A DNA stretch of 64,000 nt. Origin: Arbacia lixula (lineage: Eukaryota; Echinodermata; Echinoidea; Arbacioida; Arbaciidae). The stretch lies in the NCBI GenBank assembly GCA_963669155.1, contig OZ022597.1, positions 9,065,250 through 9,129,249 of the forward strand. Reading direction: 5' to 3'. Below the pieces are notes generated by a model that saw only the letters and a program-made list of their open reading frames with translations, searched no databases and was not told where the DNA came from. This document shows, one piece after another, positions 43,969 to 57,900 of the stretch (position 1 is its first letter; each line of letters begins with the position of its first letter). A program made the translations under genes and the position numbers.

Positions 43969-46900
43969 GTAACGCTAAAGGCATTTAACGTTTGTTTGTA
44001 TCTAAAGTCAAGTAAGGATGATCGTAGTATGCATAGATGAGCAAGTTCTGATACAGTTCACCGTCTTTTGTGGAATACAATGAAATGTTATCGGGATCGC
44101 GACTTCAGTGTGGGTCGCGCCTCTCAGGATTGCTGTGTACTCGGCCTCGGTGGGGCATGCCCTGTGGCCTGTGGCCTGTGGTGTATATTTTGTAGCTGTA
44201 ACAACCTTTTAACATCAAAAAGTATAATTGTTGCTATTTCAGTAATGTCCCAGCTATGCCAGTGGGCGACACTCGTGCCGGATGGAAGTCCCAGACCGGA
44301 AAAAATCGATGTCGGGCCATAACTTTTCAGAAATAGCAAGAGCCAAGATTTACCCTGTACAATAGGGGAGTACAGTGAGTAGGAGTACAATAGGGGACCA
44401 GGGTATCCCACTATTTTTATGAATTTTAACCCTAAACCTAACCCTGACCCTAAACCTAATTCTAAACCTAACACTGACCCTAACCCTAACCCTAGACAAA
44501 ATTTTCGCTACTTAATTCGTCCAAAAAAGTAATTTCTAGGTCACAGCACAACGAACAATAGTCCATAGACGTAGACTGTGTACAACGGATAGATTGTCTC
44601 CGCACAGCGATTCGGAGATCGCTGATTGGACAATCGCACAGATCGCGTCATGACCATGTGGTTGCTAAAATAATTCCTTCGGACTGCGTGTGGAAGTATC
44701 GTTAGCGATAACGATATCCGGTAATTCCGGTCATGGTTCGTGATCGGATTGCTCCGGTATCGATCGAAAATTATTTAAACTCTGCAATTTCATGCATATT
44801 CACGCGACGCTCCGAAACCCGGAAGCCAATTGACTTTGTGCACGTTGCGATAGATTCTACAAATTCCAATGAGCACGATGCGGGAGTGACGCTAATTCGT
44901 AAGATTTTGACGGAAAAGCCAGAAGTAATCGAAATTCACGTACCTGTGCGGTATCGGTGAGAAAATGGATCCTCCGAGGAATACCTTTCATAATTCATAT
45001 TAAATAAAGAAAAGTGAAATTGTAGGTCGATTTTGGTACGAGGTGATAGAGAATTGCACACTTCTTTTGGTGGAATACTGTGTGGAGAAATAGAAGGCTT
45101 GCACTGCGCATGCTTACTATATTTTCATTCATAAATTCGCTCTCGGCAGTGGCTGGATGACGTCGTGTAATAAGCAAATATGCACACGACCGCTAGCGTT
45201 CACGCTCCGCTATTTGTTGTACACAATTTGTCGTCGTGCACAGTATTGCAGCGTTCCCATTTACGTGCGATACTGCCTGGTCCCCTATTGTACGGGATTG
45301 CCCCGACATGACCAGTAAAAAAATATTATTGTCGGGCCAGTAACTTTTTCAGAAATAGCCAAATTTACTGGTCTGACATAACCATAAAAAATATTGGCGC
45401 TAGTTCATAAGTGTATCCATATACTTTGGCACTTATTTTATGGATTTGAACCCTAAACCTAACCCTGACCCTATCCCTAACCCTAGACAACTTCTTTGAT
45501 GTTGAATTCGTCCAAAAAACTGATTTCTAGGTCTGCATTAGCACCCGTTTACTTCAGCTAGGCCCTAGCCTTACCGCGACCAGCCTGCTCACGCAGTGAC
45601 GGGAGCAGTCCCGGGGCTAGGCCCTTGCAGTAGCTGGCCTAGCCCCGGGTCTGCTACGCGGCTAGCTACCCATGACTGGTCACGTAGGCTGCCGTGGATA
45701 TACTTCTGATTTAGCGCTAAAAATATCCTTGTCGGGCAAGTCAAAATGTGCTAACCTGACACCTATTTTGACACTTGTGCACGCTGAAATTACACTGTAC
45801 ATAGTTATATTTCAGGTTTCACAACGCAACAATTCAGAATTTGTTCGGACTGCTTGCCTGCGCTATCTAGCTGCGAACATCGCTGCATCACTGCTGCATA
45901 CGCTAACATCGCATCACAGGGACCAGTAAATTTTAGGTTCGAACGAAGAAAAAAATGGAAAAAACTGGGTATCTACTGGTCTGACATGATCAGGTTGGAT
46001 CAGTAGAGAAAAAGGGCTATTGTGGAGCCCTGGCTATGCTAATTTCATGAAGAAACAATATTGCAAATATTGCAATGAATAGCTAGAGCCAGGGAGGTGT
46101 TATGGAAGGATATGAAACCGCTTTCTTTCTTTGGACCCATGCGTGGCACCGCCAAAAAAAATGTCTCCTCAGCATGTGCTTTTCAGGTGTTTCAGGTGTA
46201 ATAATAACGAACAGGATTGCGTAGCAACAGTCTCTCAGATAGAACAAAAGAAATGTAGAGTCTTATTTCGCTTGTCCAGTTCTGTTGGATTGCTTCAATA
46301 CTTTTGTGAGGAAAAGAGATATCAGCAAACAAAAATAAACATATTTTTCTACTAAAATATCTCAGTTGCACGCAAATGCACGCAAACTCTGTTAATGAAA
46401 ATAAACAGCTTAAGATATAATTTTGATAATGATTGAATCCCACATTTCCGCAAATCTGCGGAAAGTGAAGAAATTTGTTAATAGTGTAAGTAAGAATATT
46501 ATCTTATATCTACGTTTGTGCATCATTCAACAATTATTTAGAAGAAAACCGAGTACAGGATCTTTATTGGTGTTGCCCGTAGCTTTCTTGAAAATTGCAC
46601 AAAAATGTGATAGGAAACATACATGTAGCTTCCAGAGACAAAACAGTGAATTACAGATATTGCTTTCCAAGTTGACAGCAGCTACATGTAAATGTTGGTG
46701 CCGCACATGGGACATCAAAGCATTGTAGTGATTGTGGAATGCTTTTGACATTCATTAGCATGCTTTAGTATTCATACAGATGTTTTAATATACATGTATT
46801 ATGCTTAAGTTGTTTCTCCTTCCTAACACATCCCTGCTAGAGCCTTAGCGCCTTAGATCATGTGCATAAATTTGACTGAGTTACTGTCCAGCTCAGACCT

Positions 46901-48847
46901 AGAAAGGAATTCAGGGCATTCTTTATAAAAAAAAATACAGGGCGTTCAGAGGAGCCAGATGCAATTTCAGCAGATGGAACGTCCTACCAGGGATGTGTTA
47001 TGGAAGGAGAGGAAGCAACTTTCCTTCTTTGAACCCATGTGCCAAGCCGCTGAAAAGTTATGGTGTTCTCAACAGGTGCTGTTCAGGTGTTTGAACAATT
47101 ATGAACATGATTGCGCGGCAACCGTTTCTCAGAGAGAACAAAAGAAATGTACAGTCTCATTTCGCTTGTCCCGTTCTGTTAATGACATTAATACTACCAT
47201 GAGCACAACAGGTATCAGCAAACACAAATAAACAAGTTTTTCAAGTAAAATATCTCTGCTTCATGCAAACACACACAAACTCTGCTAATGATAACACACA
47301 GCTTAACATATCATTTTGAGGGTGGTTGAATCTCCCAAATGCACAAGTTGTCGGAAAGTGAAGAAATTGGTCAATTTTGTAATTAATACAAATAGCTTAT
47401 ATGTCTGATTTTTAATGATTCCTCAATACTTTTCAAACAAAAGCAGAGTATTAGGATCTGTCATTATCTGCCGTTAACTTCCTTATAGTTTGCAAACAAA
47501 TTTGTCAAAAACAAAATGTCTACAGACAAATGGGAAATTAAAGAAATTTCTTTTCATGTTGACATTGATCAGCTAAATGTTGGCTCGGCACATGGAACAT
47601 CAAAGCATTGTCATGATTATGGAATTATTTTGACATTCATGAGCACACTTTAGAACCCATACAGGTGTTTGAATGTATTATGCTCGAGTTTCTACTCCTT
47701 CCTATAACACTTCCCTGGTCCACCAGAGACTGATTTTTTGGTCTAGCTTAAACCTTGGCTAAACAATACAACACAATGTAGACCTGCCTGAGTTTACCTC
47801 TTTAGAAATTTACTGTCTTTGGGAGTAATGAGAACTTGTAGCAATCCTTAGATGTGTTGAGTTTCTTAAAGGCGATTGATTGTTGCTGTCTTGTTCCTGG
47901 TCCGTCTGTAAATCAGAGGTGTCCAGAGCAGTGAAGTTGTCGATTGATTTGTATAACAGAGTCAGTCTATAAGTAGACAGAGCTCGAGTTTGTAGCCAAT
48001 ACAACACACGGCATCAGCTAGCTCATCAAAGCTATAGCGAAATTTACATACGTGCAGCAAATGTTACAAGACTGTGCACAAACTTTCTTTTTTTTTTGTC
48101 TTTCCTTTCAAGAGTGAATATTTCTGTTAACACTGCCCCTTTTTCTTCTTTTCTCTTTACAGTTCCAGACGTTTTCTGAACAGATAGCCCGGATTAATAT
48201 TGATGTTGTCCATGTCAGTAGGCGAAGAGAAGCTGAACCCCAGGTAACAAGAAGACTGGAACAGTGGCATCTTGCCTCTATTACATGTATAATGTAGCTT
48301 CAGATGTTTCCTAGAATTTCTGAAATTTTGAATCAAATTTGGGATTTGACTTTTATCCTGTTACAGAGGGGTCCAGATTCTAATTGAAAAATTGTGAATT
48401 TATTGGAACTGTTAGAAGCTCAAAATAAGTGGCAAGTATGGATATAATCAATAAAGAATGTTGGAGACCGCTTAATATTTCTTTTTATCCCAAGAAGTAG
48501 CCCTAAAAAGTGTGTTTAAAGTGTGTCGCGTCTTGTGACACTGTAAGTATGATACAGTACCTGTTTCTGTCTCTATTATGGCTCATACATGTAGGCCCAT
48601 GGCAAGTTGCCATTTGTCTTAAAAAGAACACGATTGTGAGGGTTGTATATATCTTGATTGACTGCATTACATGTACATGTACATGAATATGATTAGATCC
48701 CTTTCTTTGTCATACTTGTACTTAGAATTGTCACCAAAAAATCCTTTACACGTGGCTCAAAAGGGCAAAATATCACATTGTTTCAGATATCAAACATGCC
48801 CCCTCTCCTTGCCCTTTGTATCCAAAGCATGCCTGCTAAAACAAGTC

Positions 48848-48900
<53 letters not shown>

Positions 48901-51900
48901 GAGTACTCTACAGTTCAAAGGAATTGGCATAGGGAAAGGAAAAGGGAAGAAAGGGAAGCAGCTACAGTTTTAAGTCGTGGTATATTTTGTCCAGTTCAGC
49001 AGAAACATGATGCTTTTCAGGCTAAAGCATCATGTTTCATGCTGAACTGGACAAAATATACCGCAGTTTAAAACTGCGGCTCCTTCTCTTTCTTCCCTTT
49101 CCCTTTCCCGATGCCAATTCCTTTGAGCTGTTGTGTAGGTTCGAGCATAATCTGGGCTTTTCTAACAAGAGAAATATTCGTACACAGCAGTACGTTTTCA
49201 AATTCAAACAATAATCATGCTTCACTGGAGCTTCAGAAATGGAGACAGGAAATCTAAAAGGTGTAAGCAGCAAATTCGTCACAATTCATCAATGAATAGG
49301 ACTTTGCCTCTGCTCGACTCTGAGCACATGATGTGTGCTCAACAAACCATAAAGAACTAATATGAAAGAAAGCATTTCAACCCCATTGAAAGAAAGCAAT
49401 AATGGCTTTACTTCTACAACCTGTAGCAGCCTAACAAAGGACAAACTCAACAAAAACATTTTACTACTGACAAAATCGTAATGATGCACAAAGCCAGATT
49501 TAAAGTATTAGGTTGTCTGCATTGGCAAATTCATGCATGAAATATACCACGGTTTAAAACTGCGGCTCCTTCTCTTTCTTCCCTTTCCCTTACCCTTTGC
49601 CAATTCCTTTGAGCTGGAGTGTATATAATAGCACAGGTATTTGCCTTTTCTTTAGTGGAAGCAATGATAACAAATACTGGATGTGTGGAATAGTGCTGCA
49701 CAATATTTTGATATTAATAAGTTCACGCAAATATTGAACAAATAATGAATATGCAATATTGACATCATGAATAAGGTTGCTTAAACTTCGTCTCAGGAAA
49801 ATGTTACATTAGATATCATCGATATTGATATTTCAATCCTATCAAATCGTTGTGCAAGGGATTTGTGTAAAAGATGAAAAATTTGAGATTCCCCTAACAT
49901 GGTAAAAGATTGATTATATTTACATGTACAACTACAATTTTAAAAAGATGGCCCAATGTATGATCGATCCAGCATGTAAGTGTGGGTCTAGGATGCAGAA
50001 CATAGTTTACAAGGTTTTCTTTTCAGATACAGCGTTGTAGACTTTATGATTATTCAATGAACATGATATCTGGATTATTCATCTCAATATCCTCCACCAA
50101 TGCAGGATGCAGATTCATTCTTTGCAGAAGGGTTGGAAAAGTGGCGAGAGTTCAACTGCACGCAAGACTTTGGTAAGTTACATGTACATGTATGATTGAT
50201 GTAACTTTATTAAACACTTGGATTTTTTTTGTACCGGTACCCTTGAATTGTTTATTTTATGGTCATTTTCAATAAGCCAGTTCGTAATTACAATTTGCGC
50301 ATGAGCAGATGAAGGTCATAGTGACCAAACCAGCTTGTTGGTTTTTAAATCACTGAGATAAGCATCATCATTAATAAGTTATTTTAGAATATGCTTGTTA
50401 TCCAATTTATAAAAGAACACCAAGGTGTTCAATCATGGGGTATTTGACAACAGGCCAAACGACAACAATTAGTTTACAATAAACAATGTAATAGAAGCTT
50501 TCCCAATTGTTCACAGACCGTAGCCTACTATTCTTGTCACCTGTTTTGAGATGGTTCCTTTATTAGAGGTTGAATATCGCAAATTGCTATGTCAGGTAAG
50601 CACATTACGTAACATCTCCTTTTGAAATGATATATTAATTAACTGCTTATCCTAATGAAAAAGGGAAAGGTCATAGTGACCAAACTTGCTCCAGAGCTAA
50701 CTACGAACCGGTGTATTCAAACTATTCACTAGTACATACTGGGGTCGAGAGATCACATGAGTTACTCTCTTTTTCTCTTCTTGCTGGGAAAAGGACTAGA
50801 GAGCTAGTCATCTTTTGTAGAGTGTAGTGTCTATTTTAAATCTAAACTATTCACGAGTACATACTGGAGTAGAGAGATCACGAGTTACTCTCTTTTTCTT
50901 TTCTTGTTGGGAAAAGGGCTAGAGAGCTAGTCATCTTTTGTAGAGTTTAGTGTCTATTTCAAATCTAAACTATTCATTAGTACATACTGTGGTCGAGAGA
51001 TCACATGAGATCGTGTCTTTTTCTCTTCTTGCTGGGAAAAGGACTAGAAAGCTGGGGCCATATTCATGAAACCTTGCTAAGCCTAGTTAGTAGCTAAAGT
51101 ACATTCAGCTACATGCATTTTAGAAATCAACTAGGCTAGTAAGGTGTCATGAATATGGGCCCTAGTAGTCTTTTGCATGCAGACCTGTTTTGTGTCCCAC
51201 TGTCTGGAATTCAGGCTTCACTACACCTCAACTTCACCATCATTTTACCCATCGTTAGTCACATTCTGATCCTCCTATTTACTTACATGTATCAGCCATG
51301 CCATCGTGACTTGCATGACATATTAAGAAAAATAGCACTTTAAATCTTTTGCCATATCTAAATCAACTGCATATCCCTTGTTCACTTTATATCATTTAGT
51401 AAGGGTTTTGGTGTAGTAGATCTAAGTATAGAAAGAACTTCAAAAAAATGTATTTTTGTCACTGAAAAAAGTTTGACTCGCGTGACAGTTTCCTGTCAGT
51501 TTTCCTGACTTTTTGAGTCTCAAAATCCAGATAGCGATTAGCAAATGTGATAAACAGCTTAATAACCCATTATACTGAAGGTCCCAGCTAAATAATGAAA
51601 GTTGACTGAATAAACAGCTTAATAACCCATTATACTGAAGGTCCCAGCTAAATAATGAAAGTTGACTGAATAAACAGCTTAATAACCCATTATACTGAAG
51701 GTCCCAGCTAAATAATGAAAGTTGACTGAACAGTGGCTGAGATATTTGCCAGTGGACATTTTAAATGTCTTTGAGGGCCTTTCCTGACCTATTTTATTAT
51801 TATTATTATATTTTCCTGATTTATTTTGCATACATGTTCTATAACCTGTAAAATAATAAAGGATTGGACAGTGTGCATGAAATTTTGGATGAAGATTATA

Positions 51901-54900
51901 TCCCTTTTGCTAAATATAACAATTTTACGTCATATATCTCAATTCTAAATTTTGATGCAGATGTTGACACTTTCACGGAGTGGCTGTTATGATTAACTGT
52001 GTGTATCTTCTCTCTCTCTGCTCGCTGCAGTGAACTTCAGCCATGAGATCTCGGGGCATGTCCAAAGCTTCGCCCAGCTGGTGCACTTTGAGTCTCAGGT
52101 AGTCTCGGCCCTCAAGACCCACCTCAGAGTCCCAGACAGTCTGGCCTACATCCCTCTTCTCGAGTGAGTACCTTACGTTCGATTTGCGGTGGCTACTTTC
52201 CAAGCCGGGGGCCCGTAACATAAAGCTTTGCGATCAGTTGCAAATTTTTATAGACAAATTCTGATTGGTTACTGGTCAGTCTTTTGAATAAAAAGCGCAT
52301 AACAATGGTGTTGTTTGGCTATTGACATTTTGCGATTGATTGCAAACCTTTATGTTCTTGGGCCCTGATGTCAAGTTTGAAGACGGGGTGTCCCATTTAC
52401 AAAAGTCATGAAACTTAGCAGGAATCAGCAGTAGACTCTAACGATAACATGTGGGAAATCTCACAGTCATAGCTTCATGAACATTGATAGGAAAAGTGAA
52501 AAACTATCCTTGTTTATGTTTGAAACGCACTGCCCATAGTCTACATTCATAATCGTATTGTCCCTGTCAGTGCGAGGTGTGGGCATTGCTCCCATTGAAC
52601 GCATGCACTGTGGAGCGGACAGGTGAGGCACACCTGCAGTCTCTAGTCTCTAGGCTATAGGTTTTAGATGTCCCCCTCAAAACCTCAAAATCTAGCAATC
52701 GCTATAATTTTGCTTAAAGTCCAGTTCTATTATTGGGAGGGAAGTTCTGATACAGTATCTTCTTTCATTTTCTGTGTTTTTACAAAATTTAAATTTTTGA
52801 CCTGCAAAAGGGACACCCTGTTTTTAAATCCTAATGTTTAATTTCTGTGCAGGGCCCCATGTAATGAGCTCTGCTTCCTTTGGGTTCCTTCCTTATGGTT
52901 CTGTAATTGTTTATTTGTAAACATAAAGAGAGGCGACTTTTACTATACACACTTGATAGGGGTCGACAGCAATGTGATTTAAAACTGTATTTCTACCTAT
53001 CTTATAACAGCCTTGTAGTCCAGCTCGCGAGGGATTTGCAGACAGATTTCTACCCTCACTTTCGTGAGTTCTTTGAGATCGTGGTCTCGCTCCTCGACAC
53101 GCAGGACACCGAACAGATTGAGGGCGCCTTTCAGTGTCTTGGTTACCTCTTCAAATTCCTGTGGCGGTACCTGGTCCGAGACATTCAAGATGTGTACAGG
53201 TAACAAATGATCTTCTTCTCTTTTCCCCTTCTTTCCATTAAGGGAAAGTTAAGTTGCTTTTAATGAAAGCAGAATCACAAAAGAAACATTTTAGTGAAGA
53301 TTTGGCAAAAATCTGCCATTACTTGTGAGGTGCCCTCCCATAAGTTGTGTGCTGTATGATTTCATGAATTGCCCTTTTTCTGTGTTTAGATGAAGGAATG
53401 TCTTTTTCATAGAGGTGTGTATGTAAAACGTGTAATGATTTAACAAATGCACAGGTAAAATGACAAAGATCCTTTTGAGAAAATGGAAATTGGCAATCAA
53501 AATAGTACACAACTTAAAGGTAGCCCGTCTCTTTTGCAGACCTAATTCTGAACGTTCCGTGACTTTGTCATCGCCTGAGAGAGAGTGGCTATATAACCTT
53601 TCCCTGGAATCAACACAGCGTAATATTCGGTTTTTAGGAAATCATCTTTGATAATTGATCAAGCTTTCTTTTTCGTACCACGAAAATAGTCGTAATTTCA
53701 AATTGTGTCAACGCCGGCAGTCAATTGGAATCAAATCTCAGTGGAAACTAGTTAGGTGGTCTGTCGCAATCGCCAGATTACCTCTTGATTTCGTCAGAAT
53801 TTTCTATTCATTTATTCTACGGGAGTTATAGTACCTCTGACCTTAAAATTTCACAGTTGGTATCCCAGAGAGACGTGCTAAATGTGCAAACTTTCATGAA
53901 GTTTGCAGGTGTTTTTTAAAGGGACGGCCTTCTTTAAAGCAGAATACCTTGCAAGTGACGTCGCAAAATTGTAACTCTATACATTAGAGATAGGAGATTA
54001 GACATACCATCGACTCAAATCAATGCTAACTCTTTATGACGGTGCCCTAATGGCATGAATTACACACTATAGACCATCGTATGCAATATATCCTCTATGC
54101 AAAATATCTCCCCCTCTCCCCCTCCAAAAACACACATTTTCACAGGGGCTCTATTGCTGTTTGCAAGGTTCTTTACAGTATGTATTGTAATTTTTCCGGC
54201 ACAGCACACCTGCAACATATTTGCGGTTTGCTATTTTTGTGCACAAGATATACATGTACTGTTCAGTACAAAACAATCTACAGTATGCATTGATGTCATC
54301 ACCAAAGCCCCAAACAGAGTGTACCCTATGCATTGAGTCATCAATAAAGCCTGAACAAAGCATACCCTATGCATTGAAGTCATCAATAAAGCCTGAACAA
54401 AGCATACCCTATGCATTGAAGTCATCAATAAAACCCTGTACAAAGCATTATGACGAACATGTAATGCCACAAAAACAAAAAAATGCCCATGGCTGTGCAA
54501 CACATCACTGCATGAAACATTTGCACAAGTTGAATGCCAGGTAACTCTGGAATCCCCTTATAGATTATGTTTTCTTTTCGCAATAATTCTAAAACTGAAA
54601 AAGATTTCACCCTGGTCTTTCATGACTTTTGAGCCCCTAGTCTGGCGCATCTTGCGCATATTTCTACACCACATTTAGACCTACCGTTCTCGCACAGTGC
54701 ATAATTTTCCGATCATGTGCACATCTAAAAGTTAAATTTTCTATATCATAACACATGTTCGGTATACATGTAGCATACAGTGTATTATGGGATGAATTGT
54801 GTATGAATTATGTTTGTGTGCCAGGTTGGTTACCAAACAAATGCACATTAGCATTTTCATATGTGTACATATGTTTATGATATCCATGGTCAAAGTCAAG

Positions 54901-57900
54901 GTTACTTTTTTATATTTTATGTAAGCAAGATGGTCAAATTTTCCATAAAATGTTGGTTTATATGCATTGTATCAGATATGTAAAAAAAACAAAGAATAAA
55001 TTTTGATATCAATTTTTTTGTCAAGTTTATTGTTAGGATTGCTACAAGGATTATTCACACCCAAAAATTGGATTATAGGAGCTTTATTTTTTTATATCAA
55101 AGGGCAAAATTAATGATTTCACAGCATGAACCATTCGCACAAGTTGAATGCCAGTATTGGTAACTCCAGTTGAATCAAGCCCCAATCCCTCCCCCCCCCC
55201 CCCCCCCCCCCCCCCATCCGGTCACAGAACAGTAAAAAAAAGCCAGGTCTGGTTAGGGTTATGATACAGTAGAAGGAAGGATTTAAATTTGTGGTGATAT
55301 TAAATTTGTGCTTGCTTTGTGACGTGCATAAAGCGGACAAAATAAATGTGGTTAGAAAATTACTGGTTTTACAGTAATTGTGCTGAGCCTCTATGTACTG
55401 TTTCACTGCATGAATTCTTAAGGGATATATGAAACATATATCAGGGGCTTACATTTTCTTTTCTGTCCACTTTTTCAGCATGTACTCGCCACTGTTGAAT
55501 GATGATCAAAAGGCTCATGTGAGGAGATTTGCGGCGGAGAGTTTTGCCTTTCTGATGAGGAAGGTCAAAGATCATGGATCACTCTTTGACTTCATGCTGG
55601 GCACTTTGAAGCTAAATCCACAGGTTGGTGTAATGTAGTCCTATTGTTTATTCAAATGTCATTTTTTTTTTATATTTACCGACTTCTTCGTCAGGCCACT
55701 GCAGATGACACGATTTTTTGCCACGATTCTGCAGTTGTAATGTGATGTCACTTTCTTGCATGAATGAAGTTTATTGACCTAGTTTTGCAATTCAGTCAGT
55801 CGCAGAGTTGTTCAACTGGTCGGACTATGTTGCCTGTGGTGGCCTTTTTAAGTGCACATTAATATTCACTGAAATGCTTTTCTATTCTGCAGGGAGTCTG
55901 ATTTCTCGTCATGCTAAATAGGTACAAAAATCTCAAAATTCGCGAGACGAGATAATTTTCACTCTGTCGGGTCGTCACTTCCACTTCGGGTATAGAGTCA
56001 CGCTGAATGAGAGTCACACTTTATCCAACCCCATTTTCAGGGTTCTTATGCTTGCAATCATGAGCCTAGCCTGTGGAGCCTCACAAAAGAAAACCATCGT
56101 TACTGATGTCAAAAGACGTAAAAAACAACAAATTGAACGTTTAAATATTTGCAAAAATAAAACAAGATCAAGCAGACGACATATTCGGTGCATACACGTT
56201 GTGAGGCGGCGGCGGCGTTTTGCATTTCCGATATCGCGTGGGCCGGCACAGGAAGCTGTAATGCCGAAAAAGCTATCCCATAATGCATTGCACGTTCTCT
56301 GGATTTCCCTGGAACTCGGCAGAATCAATATTTGGGGTAGCGAGAATTGTAAACTATCACAATTACAGTCTTACAGCACAGACTAGCATATACAACCAAG
56401 CCCATATGTATTGTACACATATCACCGGCCTGCAACGTAACTATTATTAAAGGAGTGAGCACATAATCTTGCAATAGGCTTCAAATCATGACTTTGATTT
56501 TCTCTTTGAAATGAATGAAAGTTGCTGTCTCATCACTTAGTTGAATGTCTGATCATGTTCTTGTCATATTTTGATCATGGATAAGTTATTTTTTATTTTT
56601 TTTTTTTTATTTTTTTTTTTTTTATGTTGTGAATAAATGAAAGAAATTAGGGTACGGAAATGTGTTGTATCCTTGATTGCTTTTCTCTTATGTCTGATGT
56701 GATATTATAGATAGCTTATCCAAGTGTAGTTGAGTAGAGTAGTTGAATAGTCGAGTGTAGGAGAATAGTAGAGAATGTGTTCCCTTCTACTCAGATGCCT
56801 TAATCTTAACCCCAAACTTCATTGTTTGGGATGTATTTTTTATTTCATATTTTCAGTAGTAATATTATTATGTTTTTTTATTAATGATTTTTTTTTTTAT
56901 ATTATCTATTATTATTATTATTATTTTCATTTTTTTTTTTTTTTTTTTTTTTTTTGGGGGGGGTGTGGCCTATCATTTGTGTAGATGTACAACACTGATT
57001 GGTGGAAGCAAAAATACAATGTATATCATCATATTAGAATAAAAGCATGCTGTAAAGTGCAATGATATTGTCCATTGGTGCGACTTTAATTTGTTGTTGT
57101 GTTTTTCTTTACAGCAAGCCAAAGGCCTGGGAAATCTGTTCTTTGACATGTTCAAGGGCGTCCGTCACCAAACACATTCCTGCACAGAAAAGGTGGGGTC
57201 ATGAAAGCGATGGGAGATGTTTGTGACTCCTAATCAGGCATGAAAATTTGGAGTCGTGCTATTTTGGCCATCATATCCCCCTCCCTGCATATGAAAGGCG
57301 GAATCATGACAGCAATGGGAAAAGTTTGGTGTTTGAATCCTAATCAGACGTGGATAATTGGAAGTTATGCCATTTGGTTGTTATATCATTATTCATCCCC
57401 CCTGCACATGAAAGGTGGGATCATCACAGGGATAGGAAATGTTTGTTTAATTCTAATCAGGCAGGATTATTTGCAGTAATTATAAGCACACCATTGTCCA
57501 GCCATGAAAGGGCCAAAATCAATTATTTGAATTGATTAGAAAAACAGAATGTGATATTTTCATTTCACATAGGAGCAATGGTACATTGCCCACCAAACAT
57601 ACACATTTTCTGAGAATAGCAAAGAGGTGGAGACATATTTATCGACTGCGTGGCAGTCGAATTGCTCTGACTAGTTTTTTTTCTGTTAATTGTATGAAAG
57701 AAGACACTTGCCATTGTATTTTTACACAAACTAAAAATATGAGTTGAATTCAGGATGAAAATGTCTAACGAAATATGACGGGGCATTGCTATGCTATACC
57801 TGTTTGTCGCACTGTTAAAGACAGCCAGTCCCTTTTTCAGATCACCACAAAACCATCGAAACATTGGCAAAACATATAGAGAAGTGTTAGCAAGCTCTAT

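Noticed and set aside
44733..44960. Plus-strand 75-codon frame in UTP20 intron 1
   Set aside because: It lies within the telomere-like miniature element at 44385-45300 and its phase does not fit the neighbouring exons.
39905..45300. Interstitial telomere left by chromosome fusion
   Set aside because: The TTAGGG-like runs are short and degenerate, and lie inside elements with inverted ends.
46423..46494. ATG followed by a GTAAGT donor, an early candidate for UTP20 exon 1
   Set aside because: It lies inside a duplicated hAT-like element. The 43915-43968 exon has a better context and matches the conserved basic leader.
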